The translations under genes and the position numbers were made by a program. 64,000 nt of DNA from Paracoccus cavernae (GTDB lineage: Bacteria; Pseudomonadota; Alphaproteobacteria; Rhodobacterales; Rhodobacteraceae). Positions 37,401 through 48,344 of this stretch are shown piece after piece; the first letter of the stretch is position 1; each line of letters begins with the position of its first letter. The stretch lies in assembly GCA_030410095.1 (NCBI GenBank), contig JAUFRC010000001.1:1810501-1874500 (forward strand), written 5' to 3'. Below the pieces are notes generated by a model that saw only the letters and a program-made list of their open reading frames with translations, did no database searches and was not told where the DNA came from.

Positions 37401-38000
37401 ATGTTCATCAGTTTCGAGGGCATTGACGGCTCTGGCAAAAGCACACAGGCGCGGCGTCTGGCCGAGGATCTCGGCGCGCTCGGCCGCGACGTGACCCTGA
37501 CGCGCGAGCCCGGCGGCAGCCCCGGTGCCGAAGAAATTCGCCGCCTCCTCGTCGAGGGCGGCAGCGAGAGATGGTCGCCCGAGACCGAGCTTTTGCTGTT
37601 CACGGCCGCAAGGCGCGACCATATCGAACGTACCATCCGCCCCGCCATCGCGCGGGGTGCGACCGTGATCACCGACCGTTTCGCGGATCTGACCCGTGTC
37701 TATCAAGGTGCCGCGCGGGCCGATTTGCGCACGATCGTCGACCAGCTTCACCAGCTGATGATCGCCATCGAGCCCGACCTGACCTTTGTCATCGATATCG
37801 ACCCCGAGGTGTCCCTGCGTCGCGGCCATGCCCGCAACACGGTCGAGGATCGCTTTGAAGGCATGGGGCTCGACTTCCAGATCAAACTGCGCGCGGGTTT
37901 CCGTGCTCTGGCCGAAGAGGCCCCGAACCGCGTCCGCCTGATCGACGGCGCGGGAAGCCCCGATGACGTCGCGGCCCGCATTCGGGCGGCGCTCCCATGA
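37401..38000 (+). CDS. tmk: Thymidylate kinase
   Basis: Intact 199 residues. P-loop FEGIDGSGKSTQARRLA, LTREPGGSPGAEEIR, and the substrate region DRFADLTRVYQG in which the usual Ser of DSt is Leu (see finding). It phosphorylates dTMP to dTDP. Its stop overlaps holB (ATGA), so translation is coupled. Confidence 0.93.
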   Translation: MFISFEGIDGSGKSTQARRLAEDLGALGRDVTLTREPGGSPGAEEIRRLLVEGGSERWSPETELLLFTAARRDHIERTIRPAIARGATVITDRFADLTRVYQGAARADLRTIVDQLHQLMIAIEPDLTFVIDIDPEVSLRRGHARNTVEDRFEGMGLDFQIKLRAGFRALAEEAPNRVRLIDGAGSPDDVAARIRAALP

Positions 38001-39077
38001 GCGAGGACGCGCTTCCCGAATCCGACCGCGTTCCGGGGCCCCCACCCCCGCCACACCGAAACGCTGATAGGCCATCGCGACGCGATCGCCAGCTTCACCT
38101 CGGCGGCGCGCTCGGGCAGGCTCCATCATGGCTGGCTGATTACCGGCCCGCGCGGGACAGGCAAAGCGACACTGGCTTGGGCGCTTGCGCGTTGGCTTCT
38201 GGCCGAGGATCTGTCGCTCGAGGTCGCGGAGGCGGGCCGGACCCCGATCGCCCGCCGCATCGCCGCCCTTTCTGAGCCGCGCCTTCAACTTGTGCGCCGC
38301 CCCGTCGACGAGAAAACCGGACGCCTTCGCGCAGAGATCACCGTCGACGAGATCCGCAAGCTGCTCTCTTTCTTCCATATGAGCGCTTCCGAAGGCGGCC
38401 GCCGCGTCGCGATTATCGACAGCGCCGACGAGATGAACACCTCAGCCGCCAATGCGCTGCTGAAAATGCTCGAAGAGCCGCCGAAAGATGCGGTGATTTT
38501 CCTGATCTCGCACCAGCCCGCGCGACTTTTGCCGACAATCCGCTCGCGCTGCCGCGAACTCCGCCTTTCGCCGCTGTCGGGCGCGGAAATCGGTCAGGTT
38601 CTCGCCACGCTCGAGGCCGAGGGCGATCCGGAGAAACTCGCCGCGCTTTCGGGCGGCTCTGTGGGCGAGGCTCTGCGCCTCACGGGCCAGAACGGGCTCG
38701 AGATTTACCAACGCATCACCGATCTTTTCGCCGATGGCGGACGGATCGACCGTCGCCGCGCGTCCGCCCTCGCCGATCTCGCGGCCACGCGGGCCGGCGC
38801 GGATGGCGATGCTTTCGATCTTGTTATTACCCTGCTCGACCGTTTTCTGTCGCGCGCGGCGATGGCCGGACTGTCCGGCCCGCCGCTGCCGCAGGCTGCC
38901 GAACGCGAGGCCGAGGTTCTGGCGCGCCTCTCGCCCCATGATCTCGCCGCGCGGCAATGGGCCGAGGCGCAGGCCGAACTTTCGGCGCGGGCGCGCGCCG
39001 GTCGGGCGGTCAACCTTGACCCTTCCGCGCTGGTGTTGGATATGCTGATTGGGCTGGCGAACCGGCCCGCGAATTGA
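37997..39077 (+). CDS. holB: DNA polymerase III delta-prime subunit, frame breaks
   Basis: N-terminal region is split between frames (breaks near 38045 and possibly others to 38290), giving MSEDALPESDRVP, then HHGWLITGPRGTGKATLAW (P-loop-like) and LSFFHMSASEGGRRVAIID, MNTSAANALLKMLEEPP, LISHQPARLLPTIRSRC. This is the clamp-loader delta-prime. ATGA overlap with tmk; downstream tatD. Confidence 0.88.
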
Positions 39078-39092
39078 TCGGATCAGGCGAAG

Positions 39093-39890
39093 ATGACCGC
39101 ACCCTCCCCTTGCCGCAGCTTGTCGACAGCCATTGCCACCTCGATTTCGCCGATTTCGTCGGCCAGCAGGACGAGCTGATTGCCCGCGCCAAGGCGGCAG
39201 GCGTGTCGCGTATGGTGACGATCTGCACGCGCATGAAGAACGAACCGGCGGTCCGCGCGCTGGTCGAGGCGCATGACGGCCTGTTCTATGCCGGCGGCGT
39301 CCATCCGATGTCGGTTACCGAAGAGCCTTTGGTCACGGTCGATGCGCTCGTCGCCCTCGCCCGACATCCGAAGTTCGTGGGCATCGGCGAGACCGGCCTC
39401 GACTACCATTACACGCCCGAAAGTGCGGGCATTCAGGCCGAAAGCCTGCGCATCCATATCGAAGCCGCACGCCGCACCGGCCTGCCGCTGATCATCCATT
39501 CGCGCGATGCGGACGAGGATATGGCGCGCATCCTCACCGAGGAGCATCGCGCAGGCGCGTTTTCCTGCGTCATGCATTGCTTCACGAGCGGCGCGGCTTT
39601 GGCACAGGCGGCGCTCGATCTGGGCTTTTACCTTTCCATGTCGGGGATCGCGGCCTTCCCGCGTTCTTCCGATCTGCGCGCGATCTTTGCCGCCGCCCCG
39701 CGCGAGCGCATTCTGGTCGAGACCGACGCCCCCTATCTCGCCCCCGCCTTATCGCGGCAAGCGCAACGAGCCGGCCTATGTCGTCCATACCGCCCGCGTC
39801 GGCGCCGAGACCTTCGGCATGACCGAGGCCGAATTCGCCGCGCTCACCACGGCGAATTTCGACCGGTTGTTCACGAAGGCCGCAGCATGA
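39093..39890 (+). CDS. tatD: TatD family DNase
   Basis: LVDSHCHLDFADF (metal ligands), GGVHPMSVTEE, FVGIGETGLDYHY, LPLIIHSRDADEDMA, MHCFTSGAAL and LVETDAPYLAP. The most likely ATG is at 39093 with a break near 39107 (run of C) before LPQLVDS; a second break near 39752 precedes RGKRNEPAYVVHTA. A metal-dependent hydrolase of the TIM-barrel type. The stop overlaps the MBL gene start. Confidence 0.9.
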
Positions 39891-40686
39891 TCCGCGCGAC
39901 GGTCCTCGGATGCGGATCGTCGGGAGGGTTCCCCGTCTGGGCAACCGTTGGGGTGCCTGCAATCCCGACAATCCCAAGAACCGGCGGCGGCGCTGTGCGC
40001 TTTTGGTCGAGCGCGAGGGACCGAAAGGCACCACCCGCATCCTGATCGACACCGGCCCCGATATGGTACCGCAGCTTCTCGCGGCCGATGTCGGCGAGCT
40101 CGACGGCGTGCTCTACACCCATGCCCATGCCGACCACACCCACGGCATCGATGACCTGCGCCAGATCGTCTACAATATGGGTCGCATCATGCCGATCTGG
40201 GCCGACCGCGAGACGGCCAACGCGCTGACCGACCGTTTCGGCTATATTTTCGAGACGCCCGAGGGCTCGCATTACCCGCCGATCGGCGAATTGCGCCGCA
40301 TCGGAGGCCCGTTCGGCGTTGACGGCGCGGGCGGGCGGCTGTCCTTTACCCCTTTCGAGGTCGACCACGGCGGCATCACAGCTTTGGGTTTCCGCATCGC
40401 GGGCGAGGATGGCGGGCTGGTCTACCTGCCCGATGTGCTGTCGATCCCCGAAGCGGCCTGGCCCGCGATCGAGGGTTGCGAAGTCTTCATATGCGACGCC
40501 CTGCGCCATACTCCGCATCCGAGCCACGCCCATCTCGCGCTTGCGCTCGAATGGATCGAACGCTCGGGCGCCGCGCGCGGCATCGTCACCAATATGCATA
40601 TCGATCTCGATTACGACGAGGTCATGCAGATGACTCCCGACCATGTCGTCCCGGCCCATGACGGATTGGCAATAGGCTTCAAATGA
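39887..40686 (+). CDS. MBL-fold metallo-hydrolase (PhnP-like)
   Basis: MIRATVLGCGSSGG then, after a break near 39928, LGNRWGACNPDNPK, LIDTGPDMVPQLL, VLYTHAHADHTHGIDDLRQI (HxHxDH), VDHGGITALGF and SHAHLALALEWIE. Similar to phosphoribosyl-cyclic-phosphodiesterase-type MBL enzymes, but substrate unknown. ATGA-coupled to tatD. Confidence 0.85.
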
Positions 40687-41625
40687 CCATCCTTGTCGAC
40701 GTTATCCTGCCGGTTTTCATCATCATCGGCTTTGGCTATTTCGTCGCTTGGCGCAACATGTTCTCGGAAAGCTCGGTCGACGGGCTGATGCGCTTCGCCC
40801 AGAATTTCGCGGTGCCGGTCCTGCTGTTCGCCAGCATCTCGCGCCTCGATCTCGGCGGAAACTTCAACGGGCTGATGTGGCTGGCGTTCTATAGCGGCGC
40901 CTTCCTGTCCTATTTCGTCGGTTGGTTCGTGTCGCGGCGCTTTCTCGGCCGCTCGCCCGAGGATGCCGTGGCCATCGGCTTTTGCTGCCTCTTTTCCAAC
41001 TCGCTCCTGCTCGGCGTCCCGATCATGGAGCGTGCCTACGGGGCCGAGGCGATCTCGGGCAACCTCGCAATCATCTCGATCCATTCGCCGCTTCTTTACA
41101 CCTTCGGCATTACGATGATGGAGTTCACGCGGGCGCGCGGACAGGGCATGTCGATCAGCCGTGTCGCCTCGCGTGCGCTGATCGGGGTTATCCGCACGCC
41201 GCTGGTGATCGGCATTCTTTGCGGTCTGATCGCCAACGGGCTGCTTTCGGCCGGTCTGGTCCTGCCCGAAGGCTTCTGGGCGGCGGCCGATATGATGGCG
41301 CGTTCGGCCCTGCCGGCCGCGCTTTTCGGCCTTGGGGCGTGCTCTACCGCTACCGTCCCGAGGGGGATACCAAGGCCATCGTGCTGTGCTGCTTTTGCTC
41401 GCTGGTGCTGCATCCGGTGGTCACCTACGGGCTGGGCACGCTCTTTCAGCTTCAGGTACCGGCGATGCGCTCGGCGGTGATTACCGCGAGTATGGCACCG
41501 GGGGTCAATGCCTATCTCTTCGCCTCGCTTTATGGCGCGGCCAAAGGGTTGCGGCTTCGACCGTGTTGGTCGCAACCGCGCTTTCGATCTTTTCGATCTG
41601 GTTCTGGCTGGCGCTTCTGCCGTAA
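40683..41625 (+). CDS. AEC family transporter, two frame breaks
   Basis: Multiple membrane helices: ILVDVILPVFIIIGFGYF, GLMWLAFYSGAFLSYFVG, DAVAIGFCCLFSNSLLLGVP, LVIGILCGLIANG. Breaks near 41337 and 41549, with continuing helices (IVLCCFCSLVLHP, STVLVATALSIFSIWFW). AEC proteins resemble auxin-efflux carriers; the substrate is not known. A bidirectional terminator follows. Confidence 0.85.
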
Positions 41626-41637
41626 CGCCCCCAACGG

Positions 41638-41668
41638 AAAAGGGCGCGCCTGATGGCCGCGCCCTTTC
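41638..41668. terminator. Bidirectional rho-independent terminator
   Basis: AAAGGGCGCG and CGCGCCCTTT form a perfect 10-bp stem; the A-run on one side and T-run on the other make it work for the AEC gene (plus) and the convergent permease operon (minus). Confidence 0.85.
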
Positions 41669-41691
41669 CTCCGTCCCTCGTCGGATTTCGT

Positions 41692-42643
41692 TTACCGCGG
41701 GGTGACGCCCCTCAGCCTTTCGGTTCTTCTTCGCAGGAGCTCGACGGTTGTGAGGAGCGCGATGGAGAAGATCACGAGCAATGTGGCCACGGCGAGGATT
41801 GCGGGCGAGATCTGCTCGCGGATGCCGGTCCACATCTGGCGCGGGATGGTCTGCTGGTCGGGGCCCGCGATAAAGAGGACCGCGACGACCTCGTCAAACG
41901 AGGTCACGAAAGCAAAGAGCGCCCCGAGATCACGCCCGGCAGGATCAGCGGCATGGTCACGCGGAAGAAGGTCACCCTCGGGTTCGCGCCAAGACTTGCC
42001 GCCGCGCGGTTGAGCGATTGATCGAAGCCGATCAGCGTCGCCGTCACCGTGATGATGACGAAGGGGATCCCCAAAGTCGCATGGGCCAAAATCACGCCCA
42101 GATAGGTCCCCGCCAGCTTGCCGCAGGAGGGCTCCAGCCCGATCCAGCCCAAAGGCGCGCAGGGGTTCGAGTAGAAAAAGAACATCCCCGTCGCGGTAAT
42201 GATGATCGGCACGATCATCGGCGAAATCAGCACCGCCATGATGATGCGGCGAAAGGGCATCTCGGGGCGCGACAGGCCGAGCGCGGCCAAAGTCCCCAGC
42301 ACCGTCGCCACGATCGTCGAGAACACCCCGATGATGATCGAGCTTTTCGCCGCATTCACCCATTTCGCATTCTGCCAGGCATCGACCCACCAGCTCCAGC
42401 CGCGCGGCGCGTCCGGATTGGTCATGCCGAAGGTCAAAAGCGTGTCGTACCAGCGCATCGAATAGCCCTCGGGGTCGAGGGACAGCATCTTGTCGGTGAA
42501 GGTGAAATAGGGCTCGGCGTTGAAGGACAGCGGGATCACCACCACGATCGGCGCGATCAGGAAGAAGAAGATCAGCCCGCAGAGCACGAGATAGGCGTAA
42601 TGCCAGACCTTCTCGAGGGGGATGCGTAAGTCGGAAGTGCCAT
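41692..42643 (-). CDS. ABC transporter permease, PotC-type, two frame breaks
   Basis: Six-helix permease: LCGLIFFFLIAPIVVVIPLSF, SIIIGVFSTIVATVLGTLAALG, and the EAA-like loop NRAAASLGANPRVTFFRVTMPL. The break near 42618 (run of C) lies in the first codons (MALPTYAS then LEKVWHYAYL), and the one near 41935 before ALFAFVTSFDEVVAVLF. Works with PotB-type permease, ATPase and binding protein next door as a polyamine-type importer. Confidence 0.88.
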
Positions 42644-42654
42644 GGTCAGCCCCC

Positions 42655-43937
42655 TCAGCCCAGTTTCAGATTGTCGATGCCGACGAGGCGGTCATAGACC
42701 CAGTAAAGGATCAGCACGCCTCCCAGCAAAAGCGCCGCCAGCGCCGCCGCCATCGACCAGTTGAGCGTCTGCATCATATGCATCGCGATCATGTTCGAGA
42801 TCAGCTGGCCCGACGAGCCCCCGACCAGCGCGGGCGTGATGTAGTAACCGATCGCCAGAATGAAGACCAAAAGCGCCCCGCCCCCAGCCCCGGCAGGGTC
42901 TGCGGGAAATAGACGCGCCGGAAGGCCGTCCAGCTCGTCGCCCCCAGCGAGCGCGCGGCGCGCACATAGCTCGGGTTGATCGTGCGCATCACCGAGTAAA
43001 GCGGCAGGATCATGAAGGGCAGCAGGATATGGGTCATCGCGATGATCGTGCCCATCTGGTTGTAGATCATCTGGAGGCGCTGCTCGTTGCCGATCACGCC
43101 CAGCCAGACGAGGAAATCATTGACCACGCCTTGCTGCTGCAGCAGCACCATCCAGGCGGTGGTACGCACCAGAAGCGAGGTCCAGAACGGCAAAAGCACA
43201 AGGATCATCAAGAGGTTGGACTTGCGCAGCGGCAGGGTCGCCAGCAGATAGGCGATGGGGAAACCCAGCACGAAGGTGGTGAAGGTGATCACCGCCGAAA
43301 GGATCATCGTGCGTTTGAACAGCATGACATAGACCTGCTGCTCGGGCGGGGCGGCGACGATCTCGCCCTGATCGTTGCGGGTGCGGTCGATGGCCGCGAG
43401 ATAAAAATTGGCGGTCAGCGGGTCGGAGGCCTCGCGCATCGCGGACCACAGCTTGGGGTCCTCCCATTTGGGATCAAGCGCGAGCACCGCCTCGCGGAAG
43501 GGCGGCTCAAGCCCCGCGCGCGCCTTGCGGCCGGCCGAGGTGAAAAGCGAACGCGAGCCCGGCAGGTCATAGTTGATGCGGGTGCCGACGGTGCCGATGG
43601 TGCGCGCCTCGGCCGAGGTCGCGAGATCGGCGGCCAGCGCGGCATAGGCGCTCTCGTCGATGGCGCTGCCGCGGGGGTGGTCGTTGAACCATTGGGTCAG
43701 CGCCGGCATATTCGCCGAAAAGCCGTCATTATGGACCGAGCGTTGCAGCATCTGCCCGATCGGCACGACGAAAGTCAGCAAGATGAACAGCAAAAGCGGC
43801 AGCACCAGCAAAAACGCCCGCCGCCGCGCCCGACGCGAGGCCCGCGCCAAAGCCCGCGTCAGCGGCTGCCCGTCGGAGGTGCGGAGCGGCCCGCCGGACG
43901 AGGCGGACTCCGCATGGGGATCAAGCGCATGGGCCAT
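42655..43937 (-). CDS. ABC transporter permease, PotB-type, one frame break
   Basis: N-terminal helix FLLVLPLLLFILLTFVVPIG, a large insertion before the TM core, then RTMILSAVITFTTFVLGFPI, the loop RAARSLGATSWTAFRRVYFPQTLPG, and after a break near 42890 the last helices IGYYITPALVGGSSG. The extended periplasmic loop of about 130 residues between helix 1 and 2 is characteristic of putrescine/spermidine permeases of this type. Confidence 0.88.
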
Positions 43938-44020
43938 AGCTTTCCTTCATTCTCGGGGACGCGTTGAACCGCGCCTTGTCATGCAAAAGGGAGCCCGCCG
44001 AATCGCAGGAGGAGGTCCCG

Positions 44021-44055
44021 AAAGAAAAGCGGCCGGCCCCGCAAAGGGCCGACCG
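44021..44055 (-). terminator. Terminator-like hairpin between binding protein and PotB genes
   Basis: Minus strand GGTCGGCCC-TTTGC-GGGGCCGGCC (9-bp stem with one wobble) then TTTTCTTT. It follows the binding-protein stop and probably lets the first genes be made in excess over the permeases. Confidence 0.7.
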
Positions 44056-44067
44056 GATCTGCGTGGA

Positions 44068-45146
44068 TTATTGTGCCAGCCAGGCGCTGAAACGCTCGTT
44101 CAGCTCGCCGTCGTGATCGACCCAGAAATCAAGATCCGAGCCGAGCGCATTGGTCATGTTCGCCGCCGTGGTCGGCAGGTTCGGCCCCATGGCGACATCG
44201 GTGCCTTCAAGATTGCCGACGATCGCGGCCGCCGATTTGCGCGGCGGGCCGTAGCTGATGAACTCTGCAGCGCGGGCCTGCTGTTTCGGCGCGGTCGTGA
44301 AGGCGATGAACTCTTTCGCGGCCTCGAGATTGGTCGCGCCTTCGGGATCACCCAGCCCTCCATCTCGTAGATCTGGCCGTCCCAGACGATCTTGAAGGGC
44401 TTTTTCTCTTCCTGCGCTGCGGTGAAGATCCGGCCGTTGAACGCATAGGCCATTGTCACTTCACCATCGGCCAGAAGCTGCGGCGGTTGGGCGCCCGCCT
44501 CCCACCAGATCACGTCTTTCTTGATCTGCTCGAGCTTGGCGAAGGCGCGGTCGACGCCTTCGGGCGTGCCGAGGGTCGCATAGACATCCGCCGCCGGAAC
44601 GCCGTCCGCCATCAGCGCGAATTCGAGGTTGAACTTCGCGCCTTTGCGCATGGTGCGCTTGCCGGGGAATTTCGCGGTATCGAAGAAATCGGCCGGCGTC
44701 GCCGGTTTGGCATCGCTGAATTTGGTGTCGTCATAGGCGAGCACCATCGAATAAACGTCGGTGCCGACGAAGCAATCGGTCACGGCGCCGGCGATGAAAT
44801 CGTCGGTCGCGGGCGTGCCGTCATCGGCGGCGACCAGAATGGCCGGATCGATCTGCTCGAGCAGGCCCTCGTCGCACAGACGCACCGCGTCGGCATATTC
44901 GACCGAGGCCACATCCGAGGTGACGTTGCCGGCTTCGACCATTGCCTTGATCGGGGTCGCGGGGTTATCGGCATCGCTGACCGTGACCTTGATGCCCTTT
45001 TCCGCCTCGAAAGGCTTCACATAGGCCTGCACATGGCTGTTGCCATAGGCCCCGCCCCAGGACAGCAGGTTCATCTGCTTGTCCTGCGCCTGCGCACCAA
45101 AGGCCACCGTAACCAGCGCCGAGGTCAGAATGAGTGTCTTTTTCAT
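44068..45146 (-). CDS. Extracellular solute-binding protein, polyamine type, one frame break
   Basis: Signal peptide MKKTLILTSALVTVAFGAQA, then MNLLSWGGAYGNSHVQAYV, VEYADAVRLCDEGLLE, TDCFVGTDVYSMVLAYDD and QIYEMEGWVIPK. A break near 44338 precedes NLEAAKEFIAF. PotD-like periplasmic domain that delivers ligand to the permeases. ATG 45146 follows GGGAGC. Confidence 0.88.
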
Positions 45147-45169
45147 GATTGCTCCCTGTTTTTCAGTCT

Positions 45170-46269
45170 TCAGACCGGATCCAGCGCGCGCATCCTGCGG
45201 GTGCCAGCCGATCTTGATCTTCTGGCCCGCCGAAAGGCGCGTCTGCCCCAGCGTATTGCGGCTTTTCATGACGAAATTCGTGCTTTCCGCCACGCGCAGC
45301 CGTGTGCGCAAAATGTCCCCCATATAGACGACATCCAACACTTCTGCGTCGATGGTATGTGCGCCGGGGGCATCATTTCAGGTTTGAATTCAACGCGCTC
45401 CGGACGGATTGAGACCAAGGTTTCCTGCCCGTTCTCGCGGATGTTGACCGCCGTGGCATCGATCAACTCACCATTGGCGAGACGAACCAAAGCCTTGCCG
45501 CCCTCGAGCTTCTCGATCCGGCCGGGCAGTTTGTTGTTCTCGCCGATGAAGCTTGCAACGAAGCTGTTCTCGGGGCGCTCGTAAAGATCGGCGGGCGGGG
45601 CGAGCTGCTGGATGCGGCCGTCGTTGAAGACCGCGACGCGGTCCGACATGGTCAAAGCTTCGCCCTGATCATGGGTGACATAGACCACGGTAATGCCGAG
45701 ACGCTCGTGCAAGGCCTTGATCTCGAACTGCATATGTTCGCGCAACTGCTTGTCGAGCGCGCCGAGCGGCTCGTCCATCAGGACCAGCTTGGGGTCGAAA
45801 ACCAGCGCGCGGGCAAGGGCGATACGCTGCTGCTGGCCGCCCGACAGCTGCGCGGGCGGCGGTTGCGGAACTGGCCCATCTGCACCATGTCGAGGGCACG
45901 GGTGACGCGATCCTCGCGCTCTGATTTGCCCAAAGAGCGGACCTCGAGCGGGAAGGACAGGTTCTCGCCGACGGTCATATGGGGAAACAGCGCGTAATTC
46001 TGGAAGACCATGCCGATCCCGCGCTTGTGGGGCGGCACGTCGTTGATGTTTTTGCCGTCGAGGCGGATCTCGCCCGAGGTTGCGGTCTCGAATCCCGCCA
46101 GCATCATCAGGCAGGTGGTCTTTCCCGAACCCGAAGGCCCGAGCATGGTCAGGAATTCGCCTTTGCCGATCGTCAGGTTGAGGTCTTTCACGACAAGCGA
46201 TTGGCCGTCGTAGCTTTTCTGCACATGGTCATAAACGACGAAGGCGTCGTTGGTCGGTTGGGTCGACAA
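45170..46269 (-). CDS. ABC transporter ATP-binding protein, PotA-type, three frame breaks
   Basis: Walker [17 protein letters not shown]-loop [11 protein letters not shown], signature LSGGQQQR, Walker [14 protein letters not shown]-loop [10 protein letters not shown] and a C-terminal TOBE part ([15 protein letters not shown]). Breaks near 45852, 45368 and about 45185. The last one lets the frame read on into the binding-protein gene; the probable stop is at 45170-45172. It is the first gene of the operon. It powers uptake. Confidence 0.88.
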
Positions 46270-46574
46270 TGCGGGCTCCCTGTTTTGGTTATCATTAGTT
46301 ACCGCACCTTCAGACTACGCAGCCGCCAATGCGCTTGGCAACAGAACAATGACGACCCGCGACCAACTGACGAAAAAGGCGGCATTTCGGGCATTGGCGC
46401 AAGATTTTCGCGGTATCTGCCCGCGGAATGACAAAATGTGCCGATTTTCTGCCGTTTCCTTCGGCACGGGGTCAGGAAGAAATGCGACAGGGGCGGCCCC
46501 TTTCGAGGCCGCCCCTGTGCGGAAATTTCCTGTCGTTCCAGCGGATTCCGGTGGGGAATCATCGCCCTCCGGCG
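46270..46574. other. Promoter region of the polyamine-type ABC operon
   Basis: About 300 bases without a gene between the DUF815 stop and the ATPase ATG. It includes the hairpin at 46487-46518 and, downstream, the presumed promoter for the minus-strand ABC operon. No operator was recognised. Confidence 0.5.
46487..46518 (-). terminator. Hairpin terminator after the DUF815 gene
   Basis: ACAGGGGCGGCC and GGCCGCCCCTGT are perfect 12-bp arms around CCTTTCGA; on the minus strand CGCATTTCTTCC follows. It separates the DUF815 transcript from the ABC operon. Confidence 0.7.
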
Positions 46575-47425
46575 TCAGATCCTGACGCCGCTGCGTCCGG
46601 CGAGATCGGTAAAGAACTGCCATGCGACACGGCCCGAACGCGAGCCGCGCGTGGCCTGCCATTCGATCGCCTCGGCGCGCAGCTTCTCTTCGTCGGGGTG
46701 CATGTCGTAGGCCGCACAATAGCCGTCGATCATCGCGAGATATTCGTCCTGCGAACAGGGATGGAAGCCCAGCCACAGCCCGAAACGATCCGAGAGCGAG
46801 ACCTTTTCCTCGACCGCTTCGCCGGGATTGATCGCGGTCGAACGCTCGTTCTCGATCATGTCGCGCGGCATCAGGTGGCGGCGGTTCGAGGTCGCATAGA
46901 GAATCACGTTCTCGGGGCGTCGGCGATGCCGCCATCCAGAACCGCCTTGAGCGATTTGTACTGGCTGTCGTCATGCGAGAACGAGAGATCGTCCGAGAAA
47001 AGCACGAAGCGGCGGTCGGTCGCGCGGCCCAACAGCGCCAGAAGGCGTCCGACCGAGGATAGATCCTCGCGCGCGATCTCGACCAGAACCAGCGGCAGCC
47101 CCTGTTTGACGGCCTCGGCATGAACCGCCTTGACCAGCGAGGATTTCCCCATGCCGCGCGCACCCCAGAGCAACGCGTTGTTCGCGGGCAGGCCGCGCGC
47201 GAATTGCAGGGTGTTTTGCAGCAAGGTATCGCGCGAGCGGTCGATGCCGATCAGCTGCACCAGATCGACGCGGCTGACCGCCGTCACGGGCTCGAGCCGG
47301 TCGGGATCGGGCTGCCAGATATAGGCGCTCGCCTCGGAAAAGCTCGGCGCGGGTGCCGGCGGAGGCGCCATGCGCTCGAGCGCCTCGGCAATCCGCGTGA
47401 GAACGGGGGTATCGAGATCAGTCAT
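46575..47425 (-). CDS. DUF815 AAA-type ATPase, one frame break
   Basis: P-loop LLWGARGMGKSSLVKAVHAE, then VLFSDDLSFSHDDSQYKSLKAVLDGG, and after a break near 46918 (run of C) VILYATSNRRHLMP and SLSDRFGLWLGFHPCSQDEYL, which are the DUF815 blocks (AAA ATPase, role undefined). Start ATG 47425 because MTDLDTPVLTRIAEAL begins the family match. Upstream neighbour of the tat operon. Confidence 0.85.
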
Positions 47426-47444
47426 CGTCAATTCCGTCAAGAAA

Positions 47445-48344
47445 TCAGCTGTCGAGCTCGGCCTCTTCGGCCTCGCGTTTGCGCTCGATGCGGCGGACAA
47501 GGAAGATCGAGATCTCGTAGAGACCATAGATCACCGAGAACAGCACCACCTGGCTGATGACGTCGGGCGGCGTCACCATAGCCGAAAGCACCAGGATCGC
47601 GATCACCGCATAGCGGCGCACCGAGGCCAGACCTTCCGAGGAGACGAGCCCCGTCTTGCCCATCAGCGTCAGCGCCACCGGCAGCTGGAAGGAAAGGCCG
47701 AAAGCCAGAATGAACTTGGTGGTGAGGGTCAGATATTCCTCGACCGAACCCTGGAACACGATGCCCGCCCAAGGGTTTTCCGCCGCAATGCCGACACCGC
47801 CGCTCGGCGCGCTGGTGCCGGCCGCTTTCGCGGCCTCGCCCGCTGCAACCGTCGCATCGGGCAGCACGGTCGGGCCCTGCTGGAAGCCGAGGAAGAAGTC
47901 GAAAGCCCAGGGCAGAATGACGTAATAGGCGAAGGCCGCGCCCATGAGGAACATCAGCGGCGAGGCAATCAGGAAGGGCAGAAGCGCGTTCTTTTCGCTG
48001 CGGTAAAGGCCCGGTGCGATAAAGCGCCACAGCTGGAAGCCGATGACCGGAAAAGCCAGCACGAAGCCGCCGAAGAAGGCGATGCGCATCGCGACGAAGA
48101 AGCCCTCCTGCAGCTTGAGCAGGATCAGGCCGCAGGCCTGATTGCGCTTTTCGAGCGCGTGACAGATCGGCTGGGTCAGGAAATCGAAGATCGGATTCCA
48201 GATGAAATAGCACAGCACCATCGCGATCACGAATGCCAGCACCGCCCAGATCAGGCGGGTGCGCAATTCGGCGAGATGTTCGATCAACGGTGCCGAGCTA
48301 TCGTCGATGTCGGTCGGGGCGGTCTTGGCCGATTTCGAAGCCAC
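47445..48344 (-). CDS. tatC: Sec-independent protein translocase TatC
   Basis: Intact 299 residues with the TatC pattern: [16 protein letters not shown], six helices (e.g. [39 protein letters not shown]). It forms the receptor with TatB for folded, twin-arginine substrates. GTG start at 48344 directly follows the tatB stop. Confidence 0.93.
   Translation of the reverse strand: MASKSAKTAPTDIDDSSAPLIEHLAELRTRLIWAVLAFVIAMVLCYFIWNPIFDFLTQPICHALEKRNQACGLILLKLQEGFFVAMRIAFFGGFVLAFPVIGFQLWRFIAPGLYRSEKNALLPFLIASPLMFLMGAAFAYYVILPWAFDFFLGFQQGPTVLPDATVAAGEAAKAAGTSAPSGGVGIAAENPWAGIVFQGSVEEYLTLTTKFILAFGLSFQLPVALTLMGKTGLVSSEGLASVRRYAVIAILVLSAMVTPPDVISQVVLFSVIYGLYEISIFLVRRIERKREAEEAELDS

Noticed and set aside
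36090..38378. Very long minus-strand open frame (762 codons) opposite the carboxypeptidase and tmk
   Set aside because: Shadow frame of strongly biased coding DNA; both plus-strand genes have catalytic motifs.
44154..45341. Apparent single protein joining the ATPase C-terminus to the binding protein
   Set aside because: The join reads through a ribosome-binding region into the signal peptide MKKTLILT; a frame break near 45185 and a TGA at 45170-45172 explain it.
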